This document shows positions 23,363-33,957 of a stretch of DNA of 64,000 bases, piece after piece. The stretch is taken from contig JANFAH010000048.1 in the NCBI GenBank assembly GCA_024663395.1, positions 124,001 through 188,000 of the forward strand, read 5' to 3'. Each line of letters starts with the position of its first letter. Within the stretch, counting starts at the first letter, position 1. This DNA comes from Pisolithus tinctorius (taxonomy: Eukaryota > Basidiomycota > Agaricomycetes > Boletales > Pisolithaceae). The translations under genes and the position numbers were made by a program. The notes beneath the pieces were generated by a model that was not told the DNA's origin, searched no databases, and worked only from the letters and a program-made list of their open reading frames with translations.

Positions 23363-23818
23363 AGTACTGATGGAGAGTTGGAGATAACTCTGACAGGCAG
23401 AAGTCAGAGACAGAAGGAGTAGGAACTAAGTTGATATTTGTACTGAGGAATGGCAGAGTATGATACATGCTTTTATACTACTATGGAGGTACAGTAACCA
23501 GCATCAGAACTGACATATGGAGACCTAGAAATTTTCAAGTAAAAACTTCCTAGATGACGAATGAAGGGTAGATGGAGGGTGCATGCTGCAGAGTACCTGA
23601 CTGCGTGCTGTCAGGGAAAAGTCCAAAGGTAGTCACATGACCCCTCAGAGAATGGTCCGCTCAGTCTGGTAGGAGAGCACCACAAGTCTGATGGCAGTTG
23701 GAGTGGAGATGGTTCACAACCAACAGAAGTTGGGCAGAGTTGGTGCAGAGTGAGTGAATGACTGGCAGAAGATGGTGTGGAGTGAGTAGGGACCTAGAAT
23801 GAATGCATGGTTATGACA

Positions 23819-24019
23819 GTGCCCCCCCCCCCCCCCCCCTTAGGGCCTGAACCCCTGAAGGCCATATGTACGGGACGAGATCAACACGAGTTGATCAATT
23901 GAAATTATTTTGATGCCTCGAGGATAATGGCTTTAGCCACAGCAGAGCTGTCAGAGTTTGAAGTACCACTTAAAAACTCATGTTAGGGTACTGAACCTTC
24001 ATCCTTTCCTCCGATCATC
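23819..24019 (+). promoter_or_regulatory. Poly-C tract and leader between L1 and the zinc-cluster ORF
   Basis: 18 C at 23822-23839, then AGGGCCTGAACCCCTGAAGGCC-type sequence (GGCCT/AGGCC dyad), then a leader conserved at 48102-48283. On the minus strand the order is hairpin, G-run, LTR, as at the 3' end of an LTR element. Confidence 0.6.
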
Positions 24020-25038
24020 ATGCCTTCCCAGCACCTGAGCAAGACCCCCCAACCAACCCCTGGCCATGTCCATGACAACTCCCAAGTAGCAGATGAAGAG
24101 CTGGTTGTCCTGACTGATGACTCCACTGACACCAAGCAAGAGAAGTCTGCAGAGAAGGTGTGCCAATGAGAGGAGGTCGAGCAGAGGGAGAGAGAGCATG
24201 AGGCAGAGCACAAGGCCAAGCATGAGGAGGCCAAGAGATGGAAGGTGGAGGAGGAGAGACTGGAGGTGGAGTGGAGGAAGAGAAGAGGAGGCTTGAAGGA
24301 AGAAGGTGGCAGAGGAGGAGGCAGAAAGGCAGAGGCAGAGGGCTTCTGAGGAGAGGGCTCAGGCCAGGCAGGACAAGGCCACACAAAGGTGAGTAGCAGA
24401 GTACTGTGAGTCAGGCAGAGCTGACTCTCAGTTTTATTTTCTTAGACTATGCGGCACGGTGTATGATGTCAACACTGCCCAGAGGGTCCCTGGGACCTCT
24501 GTGGTGGTCACCATGACCAGGTGGCCCCCCTGCACTCGCTGTGTAGCAAGCCTGACTGTGGGGCAGTGCGAGCTAGGACAAGGCAAGACCAGGGCCTGTG
24601 TGCCCTGTCACAAGAAGAAAAAGGTATGTAGTTGGACAAGGGAGGATGTGGTGGTGGGGCCATCATGGAAGAGAGTGGAGACAGGGAGCTCCCAAGGGGA
24701 GAAGAAGAACGTACCATGAGGGAAGGGGAAGGAGAGAGCAATGGAAACGAAAGAGGTGGATGACAAGTGGGAGGCCAGCAGAGAGGAAGATGAACCAGTG
24801 ACCCTGCTTGAGGGTCCTACTGGTGCAAGAGTCCACATGCAGTGGGCAGAGTGGGAGCAGGAGTGGCAGCTGCAGGCCATGGAGAAGCAGGCTGAAGCGC
24901 ACAAGACTACTGCACTGGCCTTCGAGAGGATGGCAGAGGCAGTGGAGTGGAGGGCAGTGGCTGCAGGGTGGACAGCCAATGAGTGGGCGCTTTACCACAC
25001 CTGGGCAGAGTGGGTGGAGATGAGGAGGAGGGAGGATG
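24020..25038 (+). pseudogene. Zinc-cluster/coiled-coil protein, antisense to L1 element
   Basis: ATG at 24020 opens MPSQHLSKTPQPTPGH, then an acidic DEELVVLTDDSTDTKQE and a highly charged coiled coil (about 24125-24370). A TGA at about 24168 stands where the paralogue at 48284 has CGA. A GT...AG intron (about 24391-24445) leads to a Cys cluster C-x2-C-x8-C-x9-C-x2-C-x6-C (CTRCVASLTVGQC then CVPCHKKKKVC), resembling fungal Zn-cluster motifs. A third exon (24741-25038) is an Ala/Trp/Glu-rich coiled coil. The gene is cut at 25039 by a copia LTR. The same protein type occurs at 51410-52537. Function unknown; DNA or RNA binding is inference. Confidence 0.65.
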
Positions 25039-25312
25039 TGTTCATATGTGGTGCCTGTGCACCGCATTTTCGCATTTTACTCTTTATTATGTTCTCTTCT
25101 CACTGGACACTTAGCTCCGCTCTAAGTGTCCTTGGTTTGCTTTTATTTATGATTTACATGTGTTTATCATTATTGTGCACTTACTGCTCTGTGCCCAGTG
25201 TTATTTTCTTCAGTCTCTTACACTGGGCACAAGGTATGTCTCCTGTAGTATTCACTGGAATAAAGTCTCTTACACTGGGCACAAGGGCCTCAGTAAAGTG
25301 GATATTTGAACA
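25039..25312 (+). mobile_element. Copia LTR type B (B1), 5' LTR remnant
   Basis: Starts TGTTCATATGTGGTGCC and ends TATTTGAACA, 274 bp, inserted in the coiled-coil exon of the zinc-cluster gene. It is followed directly by GGTTATGAGCCC (25313-25324), matching the anticodon-loop region of initiator tRNA-Met, the half-tRNA primer site used by many copia elements. Only 55 bp of leader remain before element I interrupts. Confidence 0.9.
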
Positions 25313-25367
25313 GGTTATGAGCCCAGCGCTCTAGGACTCTCCAGACACATCATATGACACGTCATCC

Positions 25368-25652
25368 TGTTACAGTGGTGCCTCTGCACCTCTGTTCGCA
25401 TTTTCACTTGTTCTATTGTTATTAGCTATACTAATATGGTCTAAGTTCGCATTCCTACACTATACAGTGTTGTGGTGTGTTGTGACTGTTTGTTTTCCCT
25501 TGTTTATCATTTTTGCGCACTTAGCAGTTCTGTGTGCCCAGTGTATTTTCTCTTCAGTCTCTTACACTGGGCACAAGGTAATGTCAATACTTAGCTGTTG
25601 AATATAGTCTCTTACACTGGGCACAAGGCCTTCAGGTTGGGTTATTGGAACA
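25368..25652 (+). repeat. 5' LTR (type A) of copia element I
   Basis: TGTTACAGTGGTGCC...TTATTGGAACA. It contains GTGCCCAGTG and CACTGGGCAC as an inverted pair, then a second CACTGGGCAC. Confidence 0.95.
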
Positions 25653-25664
25653 GGTTATGAGCCC
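25653..25664 (+). promoter_or_regulatory. Primer-binding site, initiator tRNA-Met half-tRNA type
   Basis: GGTTATGAGCCC directly follows the LTR. It is complementary to the GGGCTCATAACC anticodon-arm region of initiator tRNA-Met. The same sequence follows LTRs B1, B2 and the remnant at 30450. Confidence 0.85.
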
Positions 25665-25835
25665 CGCGCTCTAGGACTTTCTGGACACGTCATACGACAC
25701 GTCATCAGTCTCTGCGCGAATTTTCGACCCGCTACACCCACTTCCTCGGCCTCTACTGCATTTTCCTTGCACCCAAAACTTCGAGACTCCCCCCATCCAT
25801 TCCCTGCTTGCCCTTTCTGCTCGAAAATCGCCCTA

Positions 25836-26364
25836 ATGGCCGAAGACCACTCCCACTCGTCGACCACTGTGTCAAAACTCACCTCCACCAACTATAACAC
25901 CTGGAAGGGTGAGATGAAGGCTTTCCTTTGCACCAAGGGCCTCTGGACCATTGTCAGTGGCACTGAGAAGCGCCCTGATGACTCCAAACTTTCGCGAAGC
26001 TCAGACCAAATGGGACCTCAGAGTGGACAAGGCAGCTGGAGAACTGTACCTGGCGCTTTCTAGCGAGCAAAGAACCCATGTAGACGCTGTACAGGATGAT
26101 CCTGTACAAATCTGGTCTACCCTGGCTTCCATCCACCTCCAACAACGTCCTGGTGCTCGTTTTAATGCCTGGGATGACTTCTTTTCGATCAGGAAGCAGC
26201 CAGACGAGTCCCTGAGCTCCCTGATTGCCAGAATCGAAGATTCTATGTCCAGAATCCAAGAACTTCGCCCTGGGGATACTTCTAAGCCCTATTCCATCAA
26301 GGATCTGGACAATGCTAAAGGAAGCTTTCCTGGCCGAAGAATCGCAGCGAAAGCGGCGCCCTGA
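25836..26364 (+). pseudogene. Copia element I Gag, N-terminal part, frameshifted
   Basis: ATG at 25836 gives MAEDHSHSSTTVSKLTSTNY and continues KGLWTIVSGTEKRP. An indel near 25990 shifts to the frame that reads AAGELYLALSSEQRTHVDAV and ends near 26310, where about 33 codons present in elements II and III are missing. The deletion lies between two copies of GGACAATG in the related elements, pointing to a short-homology deletion. Nucleocapsid sequence then resumes in the next frame. Gag would form the virus-like particle; this copy cannot make it intact. Confidence 0.85.
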
Positions 26365-28537
26365 TGCAGGCGGATCGGACCACGCGTTATTTACCTCCTC
26401 CGCGAATTGCAAGTGCCCAACTTCGTCCCCTTGCTCGTTCTGTGATTATGAAGGCCACTGTATCCATAAATGCGAAAGGATGGAAAGGTCTAAGGCCTTC
26501 TACCGCTCTAGGAAGAATAAGAAGGACAAGAAACCTGCCAACACCGCAAATCAAGCATCCTCACCTTCTGCTTCCTCCCAGGCAACTGGGACAGCGCCAA
26601 CAACCTCCTCGTCGAGCCAGAGCGCATCCCAAGCAGTAGAGTTCGCAGGAAATGCAAGTCTTCGCTTCCCTGACCCCTCCTCCCTTCTCTGCCCTCTCCA
26701 ACTCGATGCTGACATCCATTGCATCGCAGACTCGGGGGCCACTGCTCATATGACGCCCCATCACCATTGGCTGCGAAATTACAGCCCAAAACGCGTTCCT
26801 ATCAAGCTAGCAGACAATAAAATCGTCTATTCAGCTGGGATTGGGTCTGTGCTGTTTGAGCCTGTGGTGGGAGGTCAAAAGCGGCGTGCTGTCGAGTTTA
26901 GCAATGTTCTTCATGTCCCTGATCTTCGCAATAATCTACTATCTGTGTTATTTCACTGTCGCACCAGGGGCTTCACTGTGAGCATCAACTCTTCGCAGAT
27001 GGCCTTTAGGCTGCGCTCTCGACACCCTCTCTTCATTGCGCAAATTTCGGATAACAACTCCGCACTCCTGGAGGGTGAAACTGTGCCTCTCACTGAGTAT
27101 GCCTCAGCAGCAACTACACTGGCTCTAGATCTCGACCTATGGCACAGGAGACTCGCCCACCACCATCTGGCTGGTGTTAAATCACTCCTACAGCGAAATC
27201 TAGTGACTGGAATGGCCATAGACTCAAAGTCTACACCAGACCCTGTCTGTGAACCTTGCCTGGCTGGCAAGATGCATGCAAATCCCTTTCCTACCTCGTC
27301 CTGGCGCGCTTCACATCCTCTGGAACTCGTCCACAGCGATGTACACCATGTGGGCCACCCCTCTTTCTCTGGCTACAAGTATTGGGTCACCTTTATCGAT
27401 GATTTCTCTCGCTTTCGCTTTGTTTTGCCTCTGAAAGCGAAGTCTGATGTCTTTGAGGCCTTTAAGACCTTCAAAGCCTTTGCTGAGAACCAGACAGAGC
27501 GAAAAATCAAGATTTTGCGCGATGACAAAGGAGGGGAGTACATGAGCAAGGCATTCGATGATTTTACTACCCAGTGCGGTATCCTACGCCAGCACACAGT
27601 CAGAAATCGACCTCAGCAGAATGGAGTTGCAGAGCGAGCCAACAGACTGCTTTCTGAGCGAATTACAACCATGTTGGACGAGTCTGGACTGCCCAAGGCC
27701 TTCTGGGGTGAGTGCCTCGCTTCCCTGGTCCATGTTTGGAACAGATGCCCTACTGAAGCGGTCCAGAATGCGACCCCTTATGAGCTCTGGCATGGGAGAA
27801 AGCCAGATGTGTCCCACCTTCGAGTTTGGGGCTGTACAGCCTATGTACACATCCAGAAGGACAAGAGGCGACCTCTAGACCCCCACATGGAGAAATGTGT
27901 CTTTATGGGTTACCCTGAAGGCTACAAAGGCTGGAAGGTCTACAATCCCACTACAAACCACACAGTGATCTCAGAAAGGGCTGATTTCGCTCGCCCTACT
28001 AGTCCCTCTCCAGACATCCCTGACCTTCCAAATTCACCCAAACCTTCACCAACACCCATCTCATCGCCCTCATCGACTTCTAGCCATGTGTACTACCACC
28101 CTGCTCGAGACCTGGACTCTGACAGCGAATCTGATGGTGTACTGGATCAAGGGGGAGATGTTGAACCTGTAGGCGCTGATCCAGACCCCATCACTGAGGC
28201 AGAATACATGGCTGCAGTCCAGGCTGGCAAGGAAATCAAGTGGATGCGAAATCTCCTGCAGGAAATTGGCCTTTCTCTCCCTAACCCTTCCTCCTTGCGC
28301 ATGGACAACCAATCTGCGATTTCTGTGGCGAAAAACCCAGAGCATCATGGGAGGATGAAGCAGCTTGACTTATGCTACTTCTGGCTGAGAGATGCAGTCC
28401 AGGCAAACCTGATTTCACCTGTTTTTGTCTCTACAAGCGACCAGGCTGCTGATCTCCTCACCAAACCGCTACACCGCACCAAAGTCATGGAGTTCTGCAA
28501 GATGCTGGGACTTGGCGCATCAGGGGGGAGCACTTGA
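26313..28537 (+). pseudogene. Copia element I Gag-Pol: zinc knuckle, protease, integrase, no RT
   Basis: Open to the stop at 28535-28537. In order: zinc knuckle CSFCDYEGHCIHKC (C-x2-C-x4-H-x4-C); protease active site IADSGATAHM; GAG-pre-integrase zinc region WHRRLAHHHL...CEPCLAGKM; integrase core with D in HSDVHHVG, D in LRDDKGGEY and E in NGVAERANR; the integrase C-terminal PYELWHGRKPDVSHLRVWG; an acidic linker. After GADPDPI the sequence jumps to TEAEYMAAVQAGKE, the end of RNase H, and runs to LLTKPLHRTKVMEF. The whole RT and most of RNase H are missing, yet the frame is kept. Compare element III, which kept RT and lost the integrase core. Confidence 0.93.
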
Positions 28538-28566
28538 CTCTCCAGAGGTGCACATTCAGGGGGGAG

Positions 28567-28851
28567 TGTTACAGTGGTGCCTCTGCACCTCTGTTCGCAT
28601 TTTCACTTGTTCTATTGTTATTAGCTATACTAATATGGTCTAAGTTCGCATTCCTACACTATACAGTGTTGTGGTGTGTTGTGACTGTTTGTTTTCCCTT
28701 GTTTATCATTTTTGCGCACTTAGCAGTTCTGTGTGCCCAGTGTATTTTCTCTTCAGTCTCTTACACTGGGCACAAGGTAATGTCAATACTTAGCTGTTGA
28801 ATACAGTCTCTTACACTGGGCACAAGGCCTTCAGGTTGGGTTATTTGAACA
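28567..28851 (+). repeat. 3' LTR (type A) of copia element I
   Basis: 285 bp, two substitutions relative to the 5' LTR, indicating a recent insertion. Followed by the target duplication CATCC. Confidence 0.95.
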
Positions 28852-28874
28852 CATCCACCTCTCCGCACAGTTTC

Positions 28875-29160
28875 TGTTCATATGTGGTGCCTGTGCACCT
28901 CATTTCGCATGTTATACTATTTATGTTCTTTTCTCACCCTACAGACTTCTAGAGGACACTTGTCTTTGCTCTAAGTGCCCCTGGTTTGCTTGTGTTTATT
29001 ATTTACATTTGTTTATCATTTTTGCGCACTTACTCCTCTGTGCCCAGTGACGTTTTCTTCAGTCTCTTACACTGGGCACAAGGTATGTTGTCTGTAGTAT
29101 TTCCCTCAATATAAGTCTCTTACACTGGGCACAAGGCCTACTGATCGGGATATTTAAACA
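28875..29160 (+). mobile_element. Copia LTR type B (B2), 5' LTR of element II
   Basis: TGTTCATATGTGGTGCC...TATTTAAACA, 286 bp, followed by GGTTATGAGCCC (primer site). It lies 23 bp after element I, inside what remains of the B1 leader. No matching target duplication found on the other side. Confidence 0.9.
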
Positions 29161-29342
29161 GGTTATGAGCCCTGCGCTCTAGGAATTCTCAGACACGTCA
29201 TACGACACGTCATCCACCTCTGCGCAAATTTTCGACCTGCCACACCCACTCCCTCGCCCTCTGTTGCGAGTTTCTCGCCTCCCCGCTTCGGGACTCACCC
29301 CATCCATTCCCTCCTTGTCTTCTACTCTCAAAAATTACCCCA

Positions 29343-30449
29343 ATGGCCGAGGACCAATCCCACTCATCGCTCTCTGTGACAAAACTCACCTCCTCCTACT
29401 ACAACACCTGGAAAGGCGAAATGAAGGCTGTCCTGCTCACCAAAGGCCTCTGGACTATTGTCAGTGGCACGTAAAAGCGCCCTGATGAGTCCAAAACCGA
29501 AGCTAGAGCGAAATGGGACCTCAGAGCGGATAAAGCAGCAGGAGAACTCTACCTGGCGCTCTCCAGCGAACAAAGGACTCATGTTGATGCTGTACAGGAC
29601 GACCCTGTGCACATCGGGTCGACTCTAGCCTCCATCCACCTCCAGCAGCGCCCTGGAGCTCGTTTTAATGCCTGGGACGATTTCTTCTCCATTAGAAAGC
29701 ACCCAGATGAGTCCCTCAACTCCCTAATCGCTACAATCGAAGATTCTATGTCTAAAATTCAAGAATTGCGCCCAAAGGACTCTACTACTCCCTACTCCAT
29801 CAAGGAAATGGACAATGAGCTTGTCTGTATGGCTATGGTGCGCTCTCTAGGCAAAGATTATTCCCACTTTGCCTCCTCCCTTCTCCTGTTCCAATCCCTG
29901 GACAATGAGAAGCTTAAAGAAGCGTTCCTGGCCGAAGAATCACAGCGAAAGCGCCGCCCTGATGCAGGGACATCGGACACCGCATTATTCACCTCCTCCG
30001 CGAATTGCAAGTGCCCATCTTCATCGCCTTGCGCGTTCTGCGATTATCCAGGGCACTTTGTCCACAAGTGTGTAAATATGGAGAGATCAAAGGCTTTCTA
30101 TCGCTCTAGGAAGAATAAGAAGGACAAGATGAGTACTACCACCGCAAATCAAGCTTCTACCTTGTCTGCTTCCTCCCCAGCAACTGGGACAGCACCAACA
30201 ACTCCCTCGTCGAACCCGAGCGCTTCTCAAGCAGTAGAATTTGCTGGAAATGCAAGTCTTCGCTTCCCTGACCCCTCCTCCCTTCTCTGCCCTCTCCAAC
30301 TCGATGCTGACATCCATTGGATCGCAGACTCGGGCGCCACTGCACATATGACCCTCCATCGCCATTGGCTGCGAAATTACAGCCCAAAACACATTCCTAT
30401 CAAGCTAGCAGACAACAAAATTGTCTATTCAGCTGGGATTGGGTCTGTG
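29343..30449 (+). pseudogene. Copia element II Gag-protease fragment
   Basis: ATG at 29343 (MAEDQSHSSLSVTKLTSS) reads through the Gag region with one TAA nonsense at about 29472 (SGT-stop-KRP), then LYLALSSEQRTHVD, LLFQSLDNEKLKEAFLAEE, the zinc knuckle CAFCDYPGHFVHKC and the protease site IADSGATAHM. It ends at GIGSVL, where the sequence switches to a truncated type-A LTR with only a few shared bases at the junction. All of integrase, RT and RNase H is missing. Element I and III share the same Gag, so these are deletion derivatives of one family. Confidence 0.9.
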
Positions 30450-30626
30450 CTATACTAATATTGTCTAACTTCACATTCCTACACTATACAGTGTTATGGT
30501 ATGTTGTGACTGTTTGTTGTCCTTTGTTTACCATTTTTGCGCACTTTGCAATTCTGTGTGCCCAGTGTATTTTCTCTTCAGTCTCTTACACTGGGCACAT
30601 GGCCTATGTTGTGGGATATTTTAACA
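30450..30626 (+). mobile_element. Truncated copia LTR (type A-like) before element III
   Basis: Begins GCTATACTAATATTGTCT, the interior of a type-A LTR, and ends ATATTTTAACA, followed by the primer site GGTTATGAGCCC at 30627. The first about 60 bp of the LTR are missing. Confidence 0.85.
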
Positions 30627-30809
30627 GGTTATGAGCCCCGCGCTCTAGGAATTCCCAGCCACGTCATACAACACGTCATCCACCTCTGCGCAAATTTTCG
30701 ACCTGCCAAACCCACTTCCTCATCCTCTATTGCGATTTTCTCGCCTCCCAGCTTCGAGACTCACCCCATCCATTCCCTGCTCCTCTTCTACCCTTAAAAA
30801 TCGCTCCAA

Positions 30810-33640
30810 TGGCTGAGGACCACTCCCATTCGACGCTCTCTGTGACCAAACTTACTGCCTCCAACTAAAACACCTGGAAAGGCGAAATGAAGGCTTTCCT
30901 GCGCACCAAAGGCCTCTGGACTATTGTCAGTGGCACTGAAAAGCGCCCTGATGAGTCCAAAACCGAAGCTAGAACCATATCAGACCTCAGCGCGGACAAA
31001 GCGGCAGGAGAACTCTACCTGGCCCTCTCTAGTGAGCAGAGGACGCATGTGGATGCTGTACAGGATGATCCTGTGAAGATATGGTCGACTCTAGCCTCCA
31101 TCCATCTCCAGCAATGCCCTGGAGCTCGTTTCAATGCTTGGGACGATTTCTTTTCGATCAGAAAGCAGCAGATGCAAGAATTGTGCCCTCAGAATTCATC
31201 TACACCTTACTCCATCCAGGATATGGACAATGAGCTTGTCTGTATGGCTATGGTGCGCTCCCTAGGCGAAGATTACTCTCACTTTGCCTCTTCCCTTCTC
31301 CTGTTCCAATCCCTGGACAAAGAAAAACTCAAAGAAGCGTTCCTGGCCGAAGAATTGCAGCGAAAGCGACGCCCTGACTCAGGCACATCGGAGACCGCGT
31401 TATACACCTCCTCCACAAATTGCAAGTGCCCAACTGCATCCCCTTGCGCATTCTGTGATTATCCAGGGCACTGTATCCACAAGTGTGTAAATATGGAGAG
31501 ATCAAAGGCTTTCTATCGCTCTAGGAAGAATAAGAAGGAAAAGAAGAGCACCACCACCGCAAATCAGGCTTCTACGTCGTCTGCTTCCTCCCCAGCAACT
31601 GGGACAGCGCCAACAACTGCCTCTTCGAACCAGAGTGCTGCCCAAGCAGTAGAATTCGCAGGAAATGCAAGTCTTCGCTTCCCTGAGCCCTACTCCCCTC
31701 TCTGCCCTCTCCAACTCGATGCTGATGTCCATTGGATCGCAGACTCAGGCACCACTGCTCATATGATGCCCCACCGCCATTGGCTGCGAAATTACAGCCC
31801 AAAATGTGTTCCTATCCTGTCCCCCTCACTGAGTATGCATCTGCAGCTGCGACTCTACCCCTGGATGTTGATCTATGGCACAGGAGACTTGCCCACCACA
31901 ATCTCGCTGGGGTGAAGTCCCTTCTGGAGCAAAACCTAGTGACAGGAATGACACTAGACTCGAAAGCTATGCCTGATCCTATCTGTGAGCCTTGCTTGGC
32001 TGGCAAGATGCACTCAAACCCCTTCCCTACCTCGTCCTGGCATGCTTCCTTCACCAACACCGCTTTTAACACCCTCACCGACTCCTAATCATCAGCACTA
32101 CCACCCTAGTGCAGACCTGGACTCTGACAGCGAATCTGATGATGTAATGGATCAAGGGGGAGATGTTGAACCAATAGCTGCTGATCCAGACATCATTCAG
32201 CCTCCTATTGCTCTCCCAGAACCTCCTGCTCCTCCTCCTCACACCCCATCGCCTGTGCCACCTCCAAGAGCTCCCAGTCCAATTGGAATCGGTGCTAGAC
32301 TGCCTAGAAGGCACAGACAGAAGCCTAGAGATTGGTGGAAGCTCTCTCCTGCACAATTGGATGATGTAGAGGACATGGAGGAGAGTGATGATGAGCTGGC
32401 TATGTCTGCATCGCTTCCTGACGAGCCACTCACATTTGCAGAGGCTATGCAACGCCCAGATGCTGAGAAATGGCGAGAAGCTGCCCTGGAGGAGCTGGGA
32501 GCGCACCAGAGCAATGGGACATGGAAACTCGTCCCTAGGCCTCCTGGAAGCAAAGTTATTTGCTCCAAGTGGGTATTCAAGGTGAAGCGCAATGCTGATG
32601 GCTCCATAGACCTCCACCTGCGATCTGTTGATGTCTCCCATGCCTATCTGAATGGGGAGATGGATTGCGAAGTGTATATGGCACAACCAGAAGGATTTGT
32701 GGAGGGAAACCCCAGATCTCAGGTGTGTCTGCTCCAAAAAGCGATTTATGGCAGTAAACAGGACGGAAACCGCTGGAACAAGAAGATGCGGGCTGTACTC
32801 GAGTCCCTCGACTTCTGACAAACTTATTCTGATGCCAGCATCTATATCTACTCCAAAAATGGTGTTACCATTATCCTTCCAGTCTTTGTCGATGATATGA
32901 CTCTTGCATCGAAATCTGAAGCTGCCACTGACTCCTTTGTCTCCCAGCTCAGCCAACACTTCAAAATTCGCGATCTTGGCCCTACCACTCAGCTGCTAGG
33001 CATCAAAATAGATAGGGACCGCCCCAATCGCTCGATCTCGCTCTCCCAGCACCAATACTGCATAGATATCTTGGAGCGATTTGGAATGGCTGATTGCAAG
33101 CCTATTTCGACTCCAATGGAGCCAAATCTTCATCTATCTCGCCAGCAAGCTCCCCAGACTCCTGAGGAAGTCGAAACTATGCACAATGTCCCTTATCTCT
33201 CTGCTGTAGGTGCTCTGATGTACCTAGCCACTACCACTCGCCCAGACATTGCCTACACTGTTGGAGTCCTTGCCAGATTCAACTCTAATCCAGGTTGGGC
33301 TCACTGGCTAGCTGTAAAACACCTCATGCACTATCTCAAGGGTACCCTTGACCATTCCCTCACTTATTCCCCTGATCCTTCGACTTCTGAGCCTTTTATC
33401 ACCTTCACTGATGCAGATCATGGTGGCTGCAAGGACTCTGGGCGATCTACTGGTGGATATGTGGTAAAGATGGGCACTGGGGCAGTATCTTGGTGTTCTA
33501 AGCTGCAGGGAGTCGTCGCTTTGTCCACCACTGAGGCAGAGTACATGGCAGCTGACCTACTCACAAAAGCGCTACCTAAGCCCAAAGTCATGGAGTTCTG
33601 CAAGGCCCTTGGAATTGGGACATCAAGGGGGAACACTTGA
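30810..33640 (+). pseudogene. Copia element III Gag-Pol with RT and RNase H, integrase core deleted
   Basis: ATG at 30810 (MAEDHSHSTLSVTKLTAS) hits a TAA at about 30867, then runs through Gag, zinc knuckle CAFCDYPGHCIHKC and protease IADSGTTAHM. A deletion after SPKCVPI shifts frame. GAG-pre-integrase (WHRRLAHHNL...CEPCLAGKM) follows in frame 31732-32088, and the integrase core is missing. From about 32080: acidic linker, RT with SKWVFKVKRNADGSI, a short deletion, DVSHAYLNGEMD, LLQKAIYGSKQDGNRW, a stop at 32816-32818, then VFVDDMTLA (the catalytic YVDD-type motif), DLGPTTQLLGIKI, GALMYLATTTRPDIAY and RNase H TFTDADHGGCKDSGRS...LSTTEAEYMA. The end of RNase H is deleted before DLLTKALPKPKVMEF. 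Not autonomous. Confidence 0.93.
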
Positions 33641-33667
33641 GGGCAGAGGTGCACATTCAGGGGGGAG

Positions 33668-33957
33668 TGTTCATATGTGGTGCCTGTGCACCTCATTTTT
33701 CGCATTTTATTCTTTATTATGTTTCCTTCTCACTCTACAGACTTGTAGTGGACACTTAGCTTCGCTCTAAGTGTCCTTGGTTTGCTTTTATTTATCATTT
33801 ACATTTGTTTATCATTTTTGCGCACTTACTGCTCTGTGCCCAGTGTTATTTTCTTCAGTCTCTTACACTGGGCACAAGGTATGTCTCCTGTAGTATTTAC
33901 TTGAATTTAGTCTCTTACACTGGGCACAAGGGCCTCAGTAAAGTGGATATTTGAACA
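33668..33957 (+). mobile_element. Copia LTR type B (B3), 3' LTR of element III
   Basis: 290 bp, TGTTCATATG...TATTTGAACA, preceded by the polypurine tract CAGGGGGGAG. The base composition changes abruptly after 33957, where the CpG-poor KDZ/TET remnant begins. Confidence 0.93.

Larger units (their letters stand above)
22969..23818 (-). mobile_element. LTR L1 (gypsy-type), minus orientation
   Basis: Matches L2 (39751-40453) and L3 (47333-48067). Plus-strand ends are TGTCAAGTCC and GGTTATGACA, so the minus orientation is TGTCATAACC...GACTTGACA, the TG...CA form of LTRs. Without the 176-bp insertion at 23187 and its duplicated 5 bp, its length is about 669 bp. On the minus strand a run of 18 G directly precedes the LTR, like a polypurine tract, so L1 reads as a 3' LTR; the element's other end is gone. 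Confidence 0.85.
25368..28851 (+). mobile_element. Copia element I, complete ends, RT deleted
   Basis: 3484 bp with two 285-bp type-A LTRs that differ at only two positions, a target duplication CATCC (25363-25367 and 28852-28856), an initiator-Met half-tRNA primer site (25653) and a polypurine tract AGGGGGGAG just before 28567. It is inserted in the leader of the B1 element. Gag has frameshifts and the whole reverse transcriptase is deleted, so it could move only in trans. Confidence 0.95.

Noticed and set aside
22969..23818. L1 as a 5' LTR driving the zinc-cluster gene on the plus strand
   Set aside because: No tRNA primer site follows it on the plus strand, whereas on the minus strand a G-run precedes it as expected for a 3' LTR. 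It could still act as a promoter, but that is not shown.
24018..24386. Minus-strand Leu/Pro/Ser-rich frames at the L1-side zinc-cluster gene
   Set aside because: Complement of the Glu/Lys/Arg-rich coiled coil; low-complexity shadow frames.
26508..26789. Minus-strand frames opposite the copia Gag-protease region (also at 30087-30392 and 31502-31802)
   Set aside because: Shadows of the conserved plus-strand frame; they recur only because the elements are homologous.
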